Shown: piece after piece, positions 35,871-45,761 of the stretch
How positions within the stretch are numbered: the first letter of the stretch is position 1
Layout of the letters: each line of letters begins with the position of its first letter
Assembly (NCBI RefSeq): GCF_000763885.1
Contig: NZ_JRKO01000018.1
Span: forward strand, 35,295 to 99,294
Source of the DNA: Paracoccus versutus
GTDB taxonomy: Bacteria > Pseudomonadota > Alphaproteobacteria > Rhodobacterales > Rhodobacteraceae
DNA length: 64,000 nt
Reading direction: 5' to 3'
Program-made: the position numbers and the translations under genes
Notes under the pieces: model-generated
Told to the model about the DNA's origin: nothing
The model's database searches: none
What the model saw: only the letters and a program-made list of their open reading frames with translations

Positions 35871-37133
35871 TCAAAGCGCGCGCCAGCCGATGTCGCGCCG
35901 GCAGAAGCCCTCTGGCCAGTCGATGCCGTCGACAAGCGCATAGGCGCGGGCGTGCGCCTCGGCCAGCGTCGCGCCGCGCCCGGTCGCGGCCAGCACCCGG
36001 CCGCCGGTGGCGACGATCTGCCCGTCACTCCGCGCGGTCCCGGCATGGAAGACCATGCGGAAACTGTCCTCGGCCAGCGCATCCAGCCCGCGGATCACGC
36101 TGCCCTTCTCATAGCTGCCGGGATAGCCCCTGGCGGCCAGCACCACGGTCAGGGCGTGGTCGTCGGCCCAGCTGACCGTCATCCTGCCGAGCCGGCCCTC
36201 GGCGCAGGCCAGGATCAGGTCCAGCGCCTGCGCGCCCAGCCGCATCATCAGCACCTGGCATTCCGGGTCGCCGAAGCGGACATTGTATTCCACCAGCCGC
36301 GCCCGGCCGTCCTCGATCATCAGCCCGGCATAAAGCACGCCCTGGAAGGGCGTGCCGCGCCGCGCCATCTCGGCCACGGTGGGGCGCACGATCTCGGCCA
36401 TCACCTGGTCCTGGATGTCTTGGGTCAGCACCGGGGCGGGGGAATAGGCGCCCATGCCGCCGGTGTTCGGCCCGGCATCGCCGTCGAAGGCGCGCTTGTG
36501 GTCCTGGGCGGTGCCGATGGGCAGGCAGTCCGTCCCGTCGCAGAGGACGAAGAAGCTCGCCTCCTCGCCGGCCATGAACTCCTCGATCACCACCTCGGCC
36601 CCGGCCGCGCCGAAGGCGCCGCCGAAGGCGTCGTCGACGGCGGCGACGGCTTCGTCCTCGGTCATGGCCACGGTCACGCCCTTGCCGGCGGCCAGCCCGT
36701 CGGCCTTGACGACGATGGGCGCGCCTTTCCCGCGGATATAGGCGCGCGCCGGCTCGGCCGCGTCGAAGCGCGCCCAGGCGGCGGTCGGCGCGCCGCAGGC
36801 GTCGCAGACCTCCTTGGTGAAGCTTTTCGAGGCCTCCAGCATCGCCGCCGCCCTGGACGGGCCAAAGACCAGGATGCCGGCCGCGCGCAATTCGTCGGCG
36901 ACACCGGCCGCCAGCGGCGCCTCGGGGCCGATCACCACCAGGTCGATGGCGTTTTCCTCGCAAAAGCCGATCACGGCGGGGCCGGACAGGATGTCCAGCT
37001 CGGCCAGCCGCGCCAGCGGCTCCATCCCGGCATTGCCCGGCGCCACGAACAGCCGGTCGCATTTCGGATTCTGCCGGATCGCCCAGGCCAGCGCATGTTC
37101 GCGCCCGCCGCTGCCGAGGATCAGGATGTTCAT
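35871..37133 (-). CDS. purD: Phosphoribosylamine-glycine ligase (GAR synthetase)
   Basis: Second step of purine synthesis, ATP-grasp enzyme of 420 aa. N-terminal [15 protein letters not shown], central ATP-grasp with [23 protein letters not shown], and [10 protein letters not shown] (metal binding). Start ATG 37133. Downstream (minus direction) the CTTCAAATACCC element at 35831-35842 probably marks transcript end. Divergent from xseA. Confidence 0.96.
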   Translation of the reverse strand: MNILILGSGGREHALAWAIRQNPKCDRLFVAPGNAGMEPLARLAELDILSGPAVIGFCEENAIDLVVIGPEAPLAAGVADELRAAGILVFGPSRAAAMLEASKSFTKEVCDACGAPTAAWARFDAAEPARAYIRGKGAPIVVKADGLAAGKGVTVAMTEDEAVAAVDDAFGGAFGAAGAEVVIEEFMAGEEASFFVLCDGTDCLPIGTAQDHKRAFDGDAGPNTGGMGAYSPAPVLTQDIQDQVMAEIVRPTVAEMARRGTPFQGVLYAGLMIEDGRARLVEYNVRFGDPECQVLMMRLGAQALDLILACAEGRLGRMTVSWADDHALTVVLAARGYPGSYEKGSVIRGLDALAEDSFRMVFHAGTARSDGQIVATGGRVLAATGRGATLAEAHARAYALVDGIDWPEGFCRRDIGWRAL

Positions 37134-37243
37134 GCGGAAAGGCCCCTTTGCGAATGGTCCCGCGCCTTCTAGGAACTGGCCCGCGCCGGATCAATACCCC
37201 AAGCCCCTTGATCCTGCCCGCGGCCCGCGCCACAACCGGGGAC

Positions 37244-38803
37244 ATGGAACTCTTCGAAGACGCAGCCCCCAGCAATATCCACGAATTCACCGTCTCCGAG
37301 ATCTCGGGCGCGGTGAAGCGCGTGCTCGAGGGCGAGTTCGGCCGCGTCCGCGTGCGCGGCGAGATCGGCCGCGTCTCGCGCCCCTCGTCGGGGCATGTCT
37401 ATTTCGACCTCAAGGACGACCGCGCGGTGATCGCCGCCGTGACCTGGAAGGGGCAGGCCGCGCGGCTCTCCACCCGCCCCGAGGAGGGGATCGAGGTCAT
37501 CGCCACCGGCCGGCTGACGACGTTCCCCGGCCAGTCGAAATACCAGCTCATCGTCGAGGAGATCGAGCCTGCCGGCGCCGGCGCGCTGATGATGATGCTG
37601 GAGAAGCGCCGCAAGGCGCTGGCGGCCGAGGGGCTGTTCGACGAATCGCGCAAGCGCCCGCTGCCCTATCTGCCGCGGGTGATCGGCGTCGTCACCTCGC
37701 CCTCGGGCGCAGTGATCCGCGACATCCTGCACCGGCTCCGCGACCGCTTCCCGACGCGGGTGCTGATCTGGCCGGTGGCGGTGCAGGGCGAGGGCTGCGC
37801 GCCGCAGGTCACGGCCGCGATCCAGGGCTTCAACGCGCTGCCCCAGGGCGGGGCGATCCCGCGCCCCGACCTGATCATCGTCGCGCGCGGCGGCGGCAGC
37901 CTGGAAGACCTGTGGGGCTTCAACGAGGAGGCGGTGGTCCGTGCCGCCGCCGCCAGCGAGATCCCGCTGATCTCGGCCGTGGGGCACGAGACCGACACCA
38001 CGCTGATCGACTTCGCCTCGGACCGCCGGGCGCCGACGCCCACCGCCGCGGCCGAGATGGCGGTGCCGGTGCGCGCCGAACTGGCTGCCCGGCTGGCCGA
38101 GATCCGGGCCCGGATGATGCGCGCCGCCCAGGCCCGCAACCAGCGCCAGCGCCAGCGGCTGACCGACCTGGGCCGCGCGCTTGGCCGGCCGCAGGCGCTG
38201 ACCGATCCGGCGCGGCAACGCTTCGACCTGTTCGCCGAGCGGCTTGAGCCGGCGCTGCGCGGTTTCGTGCGTGCCCGCCGCGACCGGCTGAACGCCCTGC
38301 CGCTGTCGCTGTCGGCGCTGCGCACCATGCTGCGCAGCCGGCGCGAGGCGTTGCAGGCGCAGGGGCAGCGGCTGCCGCTTTGCCTTGCGCGGCTTGGCCG
38401 GAGCCGGGCCGAGCGCCTGGCCGAGCTGGGCAACCGGCTGGAGCGTGCCCGCGCGCGGATGCTGGCCGATGCCGCGCGCCAGACCCGGCGCGACCGCGAC
38501 ATGCTGGACCGGCTGGCCGCAAGGCTTGCCGCTGCCGCCGCGCGCATGCTGCCGCCCCGCCGCGAGGCGCTGGAGCGGCTGGATCGCCTGCGCCAGACGC
38601 TGGGCTATCGCGAGACCCTGCGCCGCGGATTCGCCGTCGTGCATGGCCCCTCGGGCCTGCTGACCCAGGCGGCCGAGGCGGCGCAGACCCCGCGATTCGA
38701 GATCGAGTTCCTGGACGGTCGGCTGGCGGCGCGCCCCGACGCGCCCCCGGCAAAGCCCGCCCGCAAGCCGCCCGAACCCAAGGGGCAGAAATCGCTTTTC
38801 TAG
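37244..38803 (+). CDS. xseA: Exodeoxyribonuclease VII large subunit
   Basis: Large subunit of the single-strand exonuclease, 519 aa. N-terminal OB fold at about 10-110 (VRGEIGRVSRPSSGHVYFDLKDD), catalytic domain with PRVIGVVTSPSGAVIRDIL and the ARGGGSLEDLWGFNEE motif, then a long Arg/Ala/Gln-rich coiled-coil region (about 270-460). The start at ATG 37244 matches the family, although the frame is open further upstream. The small subunit xseB is not in the window. Confidence 0.96.
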   Translation: MELFEDAAPSNIHEFTVSEISGAVKRVLEGEFGRVRVRGEIGRVSRPSSGHVYFDLKDDRAVIAAVTWKGQAARLSTRPEEGIEVIATGRLTTFPGQSKYQLIVEEIEPAGAGALMMMLEKRRKALAAEGLFDESRKRPLPYLPRVIGVVTSPSGAVIRDILHRLRDRFPTRVLIWPVAVQGEGCAPQVTAAIQGFNALPQGGAIPRPDLIIVARGGGSLEDLWGFNEEAVVRAAAASEIPLISAVGHETDTTLIDFASDRRAPTPTAAAEMAVPVRAELAARLAEIRARMMRAAQARNQRQRQRLTDLGRALGRPQALTDPARQRFDLFAERLEPALRGFVRARRDRLNALPLSLSALRTMLRSRREALQAQGQRLPLCLARLGRSRAERLAELGNRLERARARMLADAARQTRRDRDMLDRLAARLAAAAARMLPPRREALERLDRLRQTLGYRETLRRGFAVVHGPSGLLTQAAEAAQTPRFEIEFLDGRLAARPDAPPAKPARKPPEPKGQKSLF

Positions 38804-38908
38804 GCGGCCCGGTCCGAGGGCAGGTGCGGGCAGGCGCTGGCGGGTGCGGGAAACCGCCGCGCGGGCGGGGCTTTTCTCTGGCGGCGCGATGACCTATCTG
38901 CGGCATGA

Positions 38909-39267
<359 letters not shown>

Positions 39268-39271
<4 letters not shown>

Positions 39272-39915
39272 GCCTTTTCGCTGGCGGCGGGTGCGGATGC
39301 GGGCGCATTGGCCCGGACCAGGTTGCCCATGAACTCGGTGAATATCCGTTCGGCAAGTTCGCGCGTCGAGCGGCCGTCGCCGTCGAACCAGGGATCGGTG
39401 CTGCGGGTCACGAACATCATGTTGCCGCCCTTGACCAGGCAATGCAGCATCATGGTCGAGATCTCGATGTCGGTATCGGGGGACAGGATGCCCAGCCGCT
39501 GCGCCTCGGACAGCTTGCGGTGATAGAGGTCGCGCATCGAGCTGGTGTAGCGATGCAAGGCGCTGTCGGGCTTGATCGGGCCGCAAAGCCCATCGACCAG
39601 AAGCCGGAACAGCGTCGGATTGGCCTCGGCCCAGCCCAGATAGCTGTGGGCGATCGAATGCATCTGTTCGATCGGGTCGCTGGTATTGGCCTGGATCACG
39701 CCCTCGCGCAGCGCATCGTTGAGCAGGGTGACGGCGTGATAGATCAGCCCCTCATGCAGTTCCTCGGTCGAACTGAACATGCTGCGGATCTCGTCCTCGC
39801 TCGCCTCGGTGCGCGGGGCAAGCTCGGCGAGATCCACGGGAAGCTGACCGGTTTCCTCCAGATGCTGCTGGGCGGCGAAGATCAAGCTTTGATAGATATT
39901 GCCCCGGCCTTCCAT
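39268..39915 (-). CDS. TetR/AcrR-family transcriptional regulator
   Basis: Protein of 215 aa. N-terminal HTH at about 5-60 (IYQSLIFAAQQHLEETGQL, then EDEIRSMFSSTEELHEGLIYHAV, which matches the TetR F-x-T/S-K/EE-L-Y pattern) and an all-helical ligand domain to residue 205. ATG 39915 is preferred over an upstream TTG because CAGGAG precedes it at proper spacing. Effector and targets unknown. Located between the convergent ferredoxin and typA. Confidence 0.8.
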
Positions 39916-39999
39916 CAGCCGCTCCTGAAACAATTCGTCTCAAATCTAGCAGAGTTTTTCCGCCGCGAAAGCCTGTAATCCCAAGCGGCGGAAAGAAGC

Positions 40000-41820
40000 T
40001 CAACCCTCGGCGCGGGACTGGCGCTTGCGTTCGTGCGGGTCCAGGTGACGCTTGCGCAGGCGGATGCTTTTCGGCGTGACCTCGACCAGCTCGTCATTGT
40101 CGATATAGGCGATGGCCTCTTCCAGCGACATGCGCACCGGGGGCGTCAGCCGCACCGCCTCGTCCGTGCCCGAGGCGCGCACGTTGGTCAGCTTCTTGCC
40201 CTTGAGCGGGTTCACTTCCAGGTCGTTGTCGCGCGAATGCTCGCCGATGATCATGCCCTGGTAGACCTGTTCCTGCGCGCCGATGAACATCTTGCCGCGC
40301 TCTTCCAGGTTCCACAGCGCATAGGCGACGGAAACCCCGTCCTCCATGGAAATCAGCACGCCCTGCCGGCGGCCCTGGATCGGGCCCTTGTAGGGCGCCC
40401 AGCTGTGGAAGATGCGGTTCAGCACGCCGTTGCCGCGGGTGTCGGTCATGAACTCGCCCTGATAGCCGATCAGCCCGCGCGAGGGCACATGGGCGACGAT
40501 GCGGGTCTTGCCATGGCCTGCGGGCTTCATCTCGACCAGGTCGCCCTTGCGGGCGCCGGTCAGCTTGTCGATGACCGCGCCGGTGTATTCGTCGTCGACG
40601 TCGATGATGGCTTCCTCGATCGGCTCCAGCCGGACGCCGTCCTCGTCGCGGAAGATCACGCGCGGGCGCGAGATCGACAGCTCGAACCCCTCGCGGCGCA
40701 TGTTCTCGATCAGCACGCCCATCTGCAATTCGCCGCGGCCCGAGACGACGAAGGCGTCGCCGCCCGGCGTGTCCTCGACCTTGATGGCGACATTGGTCTC
40801 GGCCTCTTTCATCAGCCGTTCGCGAATCACCCGCGACTGCACCTTGTTGCCGTCGCGGCCCGCCAGCGGGCTGTCGTTGATGCCGAAGGTGACGCTGATC
40901 GTCGGCGGGTCGATGGGCTGGGCGGGCAGGGGGGTCTCCACCTCGGGCGCGCAGAGCGTATCGGCCACGGTCGCCTTCGACATGCCGGCGATGGTGACGA
41001 TGTCGCCCGCCACCGCCTCGTCGATGGGCTGCTGGTTCAGGCCGCGGAAGGCCAGCACCTTCGAGATGCGGAACTGCTCGATGCGCTCGCCGTCGCGCGA
41101 CAGCGCCTTGATCGTGTCGCCGGCCTTGGCGCGGCCGGCCTCGACCCGGCCGGTCAGGATGCGGCCGATGAACGGGTCGGCGCCCAGCGTGGTCGCCAGC
41201 ATCTGGAAGGGCTCGTCCTGGCGCGCGATCTGCTTGGGCGCCTCGACATGGCGCAGCACCAGGTCGAACAGTGCCGACATGTCCTTGCGCGGCCCTTCCA
41301 GCGTCTCGTCGGCCCAGCCGCCGATGCCTGAGGCGTAAAGATGGGGGAAATCAAGCTGTTCGTCGCTTGCGCCCAGGTTCGCGAACAGGTCGAACACCTC
41401 GTCCAGCGCCTTGTCCGGGTCGGCGGCGGGCTTGTCCACCTTGTTCAGCACCACGATGGGCCGCAGCCCCAGGGCGAGCGCCTTGGAGGTCACGAACTTG
41501 GTCTGCGGCATCGGGCCCTCGGCGGCATCGACCAGCAGGCAGACGCCATCGACCATCGACAGGATGCGCTCGACCTCGCCGCCGAAATCGGCGTGGCCGG
41601 GCGTGTCCACGATATTGATGCGGGTGCCCTTCCACTCGACCGAGGTCGCCTTGGCCAGGATGGTGATGCCGCGCTCGCGCTCGATGTCGTTGCTGTCCAT
41701 CACCCGCTCGGCCACGGCCTGGTTTTCGCGGAAACTGCCCGATTGCTTCAGAAGCTGATCGACCAGGGTCGTCTTGCCATGGTCGACATGGGCGATGATC
41801 GCGATATTGCGGATGTCCAT
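40000..41820 (-). CDS. typA: Ribosome-associated translational GTPase TypA/BipA
   Basis: Elongation-factor-like GTPase of 606 aa. G1 [15 protein letters not shown] at residues 10-24, G3 [13 protein letters not shown]4 NKVD. Domains II, III, V and the BipA-specific C-terminus (KNVRASG-like [13 protein letters not shown]) are present. Functions in ribosome assembly and stress adaptation. Start ATG 41820. Confidence 0.97.
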   Translation of the reverse strand: MDIRNIAIIAHVDHGKTTLVDQLLKQSGSFRENQAVAERVMDSNDIERERGITILAKATSVEWKGTRINIVDTPGHADFGGEVERILSMVDGVCLLVDAAEGPMPQTKFVTSKALALGLRPIVVLNKVDKPAADPDKALDEVFDLFANLGASDEQLDFPHLYASGIGGWADETLEGPRKDMSALFDLVLRHVEAPKQIARQDEPFQMLATTLGADPFIGRILTGRVEAGRAKAGDTIKALSRDGERIEQFRISKVLAFRGLNQQPIDEAVAGDIVTIAGMSKATVADTLCAPEVETPLPAQPIDPPTISVTFGINDSPLAGRDGNKVQSRVIRERLMKEAETNVAIKVEDTPGGDAFVVSGRGELQMGVLIENMRREGFELSISRPRVIFRDEDGVRLEPIEEAIIDVDDEYTGAVIDKLTGARKGDLVEMKPAGHGKTRIVAHVPSRGLIGYQGEFMTDTRGNGVLNRIFHSWAPYKGPIQGRRQGVLISMEDGVSVAYALWNLEERGKMFIGAQEQVYQGMIIGEHSRDNDLEVNPLKGKKLTNVRASGTDEAVRLTPPVRMSLEEAIAYIDNDELVEVTPKSIRLRKRHLDPHERKRQSRAEG

Positions 41821-41897
41821 AGGGGGCCTTTTTCAGAATTTGCGCCCCCGGTAACGCAGAGGGGCGCGAAAGGCCAGCGCCAATCGCAGGCCCGATG

Positions 41898-41972
41898 TCA
41901 GCGCAGGCCCAGGAGCCCGAGGATGAACAGCACCACGACGACAAGGCCGACGAGATAGATGATCGAGTTCAT
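41898..41972 (-). CDS. 24-aa single-span membrane microprotein
   Basis: Twenty-four residues, nearly all hydrophobic (MNSIIYLVGLVVVVLFILG, ending LR), one predicted membrane helix. AGGGGAGGAA stands directly upstream of ATG 41972. Similar tiny MNSIIYLVGLVVVV-type proteins are, from memory, conserved in Rhodobacterales. Too short for usual gene finders. Function unknown. Confidence 0.75.
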   Translation of the reverse strand: MNSIIYLVGLVVVVLFILGLLGLR

Positions 41973-42074
41973 GACGGATTCCTCCCCTGGGCCGGCCGGG
42001 CGGGATATCCGCCCGATCGCTGGCTGTCGCATGGGAAACCCGCCGCGGCGGCCAAGGTTCCAGCCCGATGGCAA

Positions 42075-42503
42075 TCAGGCATCCGGCGGGGCCAGTGATT
42101 CGATGAGCGGCCGGATGCCCGAGAGGTCGTAGCCGGCCCGAGCCGCGGTATCGAGCAGGTCGGCAACCGGCTCCTGCCCGGCGCGGGCCAGTGCCCAGAG
42201 CACGGTCGAGCGGTTGCCGGACCGGCAATAGGCCAGCTTGGGTCCGGGCGTGGCCAGGGCCTCGGCCTGGGCCGAGATCATCTGCGGCGTGATCTGGCCG
42301 GGGGTGAAGGGGTTGAAGTGATATTCCATCCCCGCCGCCTCGGCCGCCGCGCGCATCGCCTCGTGATCCTCGTCCGGGCCGACCTCTTCGTCGGGGCGGT
42401 TGTTGATCAGCACGCGAAAGCCGGCCTCGGCCAGGGCCGGCAGATCCTCGGGGCGGATCTGGGCCGCGACGGCCAGGTCGGGGGTCAGTTGTCGAAGGTC
42501 CAT
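42075..42503 (-). CDS. TIGR01244/DUF442 family phosphatase-like protein
   Basis: Protein of 142 aa. Rhodanese/dual-specificity-phosphatase-like fold; the active loop YCRSGNRST has Cys93 and Arg98. Segments LRQLTPDLAVAAQI and GFRVLINNRPDEE are the family N-terminus. In other bacteria the domain is fused to a persulfide dioxygenase-like beta-lactamase fold (Blh), which points to sulfide stress, but no such partner is adjacent. Confidence 0.82.
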   Translation of the reverse strand: MDLRQLTPDLAVAAQIRPEDLPALAEAGFRVLINNRPDEEVGPDEDHEAMRAAAEAAGMEYHFNPFTPGQITPQMISAQAEALATPGPKLAYCRSGNRSTVLWALARAGQEPVADLLDTAARAGYDLSGIRPLIESLAPPDA

Positions 42504-42600
42504 GCAGGGTTCCCTTGGCTGCGGTCGGGCCGCGACGGCGGCATGTGGCGACGGTTCCTTGCGTTTTGCCGTTCTGTCAAGCGCCATGGCGCCGGACGGG

Positions 42601-42628
42601 CCTAGCCGACCGCGCCTAGCCGACCGCG
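42601..42628. repeat. 14-bp tandem duplication across the gph stop codon
   Basis: CCTAGCCGACCGCG occurs twice, 42601-42614 and 42615-42628. The second copy holds the gph stop (CTA) and the last two codons; the first is a duplicate just downstream of the gene. Confidence 0.95.
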
Positions 42629-43299
42629 GACGTCTCTTCGACCAGCAGCGGCAGGTGGGCGAAATCGTCGAAGGTGCCGTGATGCGTCATCTGCTCGACC
42701 GGGGTCTTGCGATAGCCGCGGGTGAATAGCAGGAAGGGCACGCCGGTGTTGCTGGCGCATTCCTCGTCGAATTCGCTGTCGCCGACATAGACCCCGCGCA
42801 GCCTGTCGGGGTCGGCGCCCAGCCCGGCGAAGGCCGCGCGCAGGGGCGCCGGATCGGGCTTGCGCTGGGGCAGGGAATCGCCGCCCACCACGGCGCCGAA
42901 CAGCTGCGCGATGCCGAAATGGTCCAGGATCGCCCGCGTCGGCCCCAGCGGCTTGTTGGTGCAAAGCCCCAGGGGATAGCCGCGATCGGCCAGGATCCCC
43001 AGCGCCTCGGCGACATTGGGATAAAGCCGGGTCAGGCCGGTCGCGTCGTGATAGCGGGTCATGAACGAGGCGACGAGGTCGCGATGCGCCTCGACCGGCA
43101 GCGCGGTGGTGCCGATGACGCGCCGCCACAGCAGGTCGACGCCGCCGCCGACGAAGCCGCGCACCTGGTCCAGCGTCAGGGGCGCCACGCCATGCAGGCG
43201 CAAGACCGCGTTCACGCAGGCATGGATGTCGGGCACGCTGTCGATCAGCGTGCCGTCAAGGTCGAAAACCACGGGGCAGGGGGCAAAGCAGATGTTCAT
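42616..43299 (-). CDS. gph: Phosphoglycolate phosphatase
   Basis: HAD-superfamily phosphatase of 227 aa that removes 2-phosphoglycolate (from DNA repair or Rubisco oxygenation), giving glycolate. VFDLDGTLIDS at residues 11-21 holds Asp13 and Asp15; later GVYVGDSEFDEECASN gives the motif IV acidic pair. Helical cap at about 20-85. The stop is immediately followed by a 14-bp duplicate. Ends next to the thioredoxin-like gene start, with no gap (43299/43300). Confidence 0.9.
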   Translation of the reverse strand: MNICFAPCPVVFDLDGTLIDSVPDIHACVNAVLRLHGVAPLTLDQVRGFVGGGVDLLWRRVIGTTALPVEAHRDLVASFMTRYHDATGLTRLYPNVAEALGILADRGYPLGLCTNKPLGPTRAILDHFGIAQLFGAVVGGDSLPQRKPDPAPLRAAFAGLGADPDRLRGVYVGDSEFDEECASNTGVPFLLFTRGYRKTPVEQMTHHGTFDDFAHLPLLVEETSAVG

Positions 43300-43851
43300 T
43301 CAAGCCTTCCATTTGATCGAGCAACCCATCGAGGCCACCTGTTCGCGCGGGCCCTGCCCGGTTTCGGCGATCTGCGCCATGGCCGCGAACAGTTCGCGCG
43401 GGGCGTCCGGCGGTGCCGGATTGCGGCCCGAGGCGTCCAGCCTGCCGCGATACTGCAATTCGCCCGCGGCATTGTAGCCGAAGAAATCCGGCGTGCATTC
43501 GGCGCCATAGGCGCGCGCGACATCCTGGCTTTCGTCATAGAGATAAGGAAAGGTGAAGCCGTGTTTCCGGGCCTCGGCCTTCATCTGCTCGGGCCCGTCC
43601 TGGGGATATTCGCCGACGTCGTTGGCCGAGATCGCCACGACGCCCACGCCCAGCTGCTGCAATTCGGCGGCGTCGCGCCGGATGCGGTCGATGACGGCCT
43701 GCACATAGGGGCAATGGTTGCAGATGAACATGACCAGCGTGCCGCGCGGCCCGGCGATGTCGCCGAACGAGAACATGCGCCCATCGGGATCAGGCAGGGT
43801 GAAGTCCGGCGCCCTGGCACCGAAATCGCAAACCGGAGGACGAACGGCCAT
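43300..43851 (-). CDS. Thioredoxin-like AhpC/TSA family protein
   Basis: Protein of 183 aa, cytoplasmic. FICNHCPYV contains Cys44 and Cys47 (CNHC) as the redox motif; ARAPDFTLPDPDGR is the peroxiredoxin-type N-terminus and GAECTPDFFGYN a third conserved Cys segment. Family members are annotated as thioredoxin-like or redoxin proteins without known partner. It lies directly upstream of gph, so the two are probably cotranscribed. Confidence 0.85.
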   Translation of the reverse strand: MAVRPPVCDFGARAPDFTLPDPDGRMFSFGDIAGPRGTLVMFICNHCPYVQAVIDRIRRDAAELQQLGVGVVAISANDVGEYPQDGPEQMKAEARKHGFTFPYLYDESQDVARAYGAECTPDFFGYNAAGELQYRGRLDASGRNPAPPDAPRELFAAMAQIAETGQGPREQVASMGCSIKWKA

Positions 43852-44032
43852 GGGCTCTCCTTGCTCGTGACCGCCGCTGGGTCTTGCGGGCGGTGGCTGT
43901 GGAAATTTGCGGTGGATTCGTCTGGCAGACTATGATGCGGAAAAGCGGAAAGGAAGTGCCTGCGCCGGACCTGGCCAATAGGTCGCAGGTCGCATGGGCT
44001 TGTGCGGTTGGGTTCTAGGCTGATTTTATTTA

Positions 44033-44048
44033 CATAATACGGATTATG
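44033..44048. promoter_or_regulatory. Palindrome CATAAT-ACGG-ATTATG
   Basis: Perfect 6-bp arms with a 4-bp centre inside an AT-rich patch (about 44020-44050), 182 bp upstream of the thioredoxin-like gene start. Either an operator for the minus-strand pair or part of a lost promoter. Confidence 0.4.
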
Positions 44049-44434
44049 GGTGAAGCTCATGTAGAAGGGGTGGATTCTATTTTGAATCGCGACCAGCCAT
44101 GGTTTTCAGGCAGTTGCAATTCAAGGAGAAGCCCTCTTGGCCTCGCATCTCAGCTTCGATGAACGGGCACGGTCGGCCGGACCCCCGTGGTCAATGTCTC
44201 GCTTGGCTGTCCAGAGGACATCCGGTGGGGTGTCCATGGAAGCAGACCTTACCGTGCACCAGGTTCGCGTCTAGGCGGTTCTTTTCGTCGCATTGGGAAG
44301 CACAGGCGCGGTCGTGGTTCTCGCTGGGATCAGTCTCGACGCATCCTGGCGGCTAATATGGCGGCCAGGTGCAGGGCTTCGAGCGGGTTTTCCAGCGTCC
44401 GGAGCACATTGTGTAGGCTGACCGACATGTCCTG

Positions 44435-44563
44435 GGCGGTACCTACGGTCACAACCAGGTAGAGGCCTATTACAACCCCTTTGTCGCAAAGACCGGCATT
44501 ACCGTCGTCTCGCTGGACAGCGACGATCCGGCGACCCGACGCCATCCCGCTGCCTCGTGTTGA
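44435..44563 (+). pseudogene. Remnant of an ABC spermidine/putrescine-type substrate-binding protein
   Basis: One frame reads GGTYGHNQVEAYYNPFVAK and continues TGITVVSLDSDDPA before degenerating to a stop. This matches the region just after the signal peptide in PotD-type binding proteins (W/GGxYxxxxxxAYYxPFxxxTGxxV). An in-frame TAG at 44414 closes it upstream, so no signal peptide or start remains. No transporter genes are near. Confidence 0.6.
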
Positions 44564-44643
44564 CGATGCCGGAAGGCCGGATTCCGCCGACCGTCTGCCG
44601 ATGAATCTTGTGTTGGCGCAGGGGCCTGGGCCTTAATCCCTGC

Positions 44644-45219
44644 ATGACGGAAACGCGGCGGACCTCTCTGTTTCGGCGTCTGAGGCTACGACTGGCCGCC
44701 TCGATCGGGGTTGCGGCTGCGGTGCTCGTCGGTCTCTGGCTCCAGGTCGAGGAGGCAAGGGCGCCACGGGATCCGCCCGAGGTCGCGGCCGGCGAGCCGG
44801 TCGATCTGGGCCGGGTCGAGATCACGCCGCTGGCCTTGACGCTGGCACCGCCCAGGCGCGAGGGCGAGCCCGAGCGGCTGCTGCTGCGCGCCCGGCTGCT
44901 GAACCTGACCGGAGAGAGCCAGGTCGCCGTCTTCGGCTTTCCGCCGCACCCGCCCGCGCTTGCGGCCGGCGGCGTCGCCTGGCCCGAGCCGGAGATCACG
45001 CTGGACCGCGACGGCGAGTTGCTGGTGCAGCTGCATCCGCGCCTGGCCGAGCGGGTGACGCTGGCCTGGCAGGTGCCGCCGGACTGGCAGCCCGGCCCGG
45101 TCTCGCTGACCTTCCACCGGCAGACCTTCAAGCTCAGGGACAATCTCTATGGCAAGGCGAGCTGGCTGCTGTTCCAGCCTGTCGCCCGCATGTCCATGGT
45201 CCCGGAGGGGGCGCCATGA
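44644..45219 (+). CDS. Membrane-anchored periplasmic protein of unknown function (191 aa)
   Basis: Not recognised. N-terminal cytoplasmic basic segment (RRTSLFRRLRLRL) followed by one membrane helix (about 18-36), then a beta-rich periplasmic domain with repeated short strands (EITPLALTLAPPR; LLLRARLLNLTGESQVAVFGF). It may be an Ig-like fold of the DUF4352 type, given the 'regulated strand-rich domain behind one TM' layout. Its TGA overlaps the next ATG (ATGA). Confidence 0.65.
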   Translation: MTETRRTSLFRRLRLRLAASIGVAAAVLVGLWLQVEEARAPRDPPEVAAGEPVDLGRVEITPLALTLAPPRREGEPERLLLRARLLNLTGESQVAVFGFPPHPPALAAGGVAWPEPEITLDRDGELLVQLHPRLAERVTLAWQVPPDWQPGPVSLTFHRQTFKLRDNLYGKASWLLFQPVARMSMVPEGAP

Positions 45220-45761
45220 TCCGCGCCGGCAGCATCGCTCTCGTGCTGGCCGGGGCCGCGTTGCTGGGCGCGATGATGCAGACCGCGCCCGACTACAACA
45301 GCGTCGTGCAGCCGTTTCCCAATGCCGTCGCGGCGGGCGCGACGGGCGAGGCGCGCAGCTTCCGCGCCCGCTTCACCGGCCTGCGCCTGGCCGATCGCAT
45401 CGCCTTTCGCCGCTATGGCCGCGACCTGGTCCGCGCCAGCGACGGCGTGTTCCTGATCGCCGAGATCGAGGCCGAGGCCATTGGGATCTCGCAACGCCTC
45501 GACGCCGTCTGGCAGGGCGCGAGCGGGCGGCGCTATGCGCTGTCCCGTCGCGCCGAGGACATTCCGCGCGGGCTGGAAAGCCGCTGGTTCCAGCCCGGCC
45601 TGGGCAACCACGCCGTTGCGGTCTTCGAGCTGCCCGAGGACGAGGTGGCGGGGGGCGCGCTGGTGTTGACGGGCAGCTTCACCGCGGTTTTCGACAGCGC
45701 CCTGCACCTGGCCCCGCCGGCCCTGCCCGAGCGCCAGCCGATCATCCGGTTCGAGCCATGA
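45216..45761 (+). CDS. Secreted or anchored protein of unknown function (181 aa)
   Basis: Not recognised. Hydrophobic N-terminus (about 4-21, signal or anchor), then a beta-rich domain (FRARFTGLRLADRIAF, GVFLIAEIEAEAIG, YALSRRAEDIPRGL, GLGNHAVAVFELPED) similar in plan to its two neighbours. ATGA overlaps at both ends indicate coupled translation of three genes. Confidence 0.65.
   Translation: MIRAGSIALVLAGAALLGAMMQTAPDYNSVVQPFPNAVAAGATGEARSFRARFTGLRLADRIAFRRYGRDLVRASDGVFLIAEIEAEAIGISQRLDAVWQGASGRRYALSRRAEDIPRGLESRWFQPGLGNHAVAVFELPEDEVAGGALVLTGSFTAVFDSALHLAPPALPERQPIIRFEP

Larger units (their letters stand above)
43852..44643. other. 792-bp stretch without an intact gene; decayed
   Basis: Base composition is more even than in the surrounding genes, codon-position bias is absent and short frames are interrupted by stops. 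It contains an AT-rich palindrome (44033-44048) and a recognisable remnant of a solute-binding protein (44435-44563). A minus-strand frame at 44330-44545 ends in a plausible-looking helical segment but lacks a ribosome site and is not called. Confidence 0.6.

Noticed and set aside
44330..44545. Minus-strand ORF of 71 codons in the decayed region
   Set aside because: No ribosome site, no recognisable family, and it overlaps the binding-protein remnant on the other strand.
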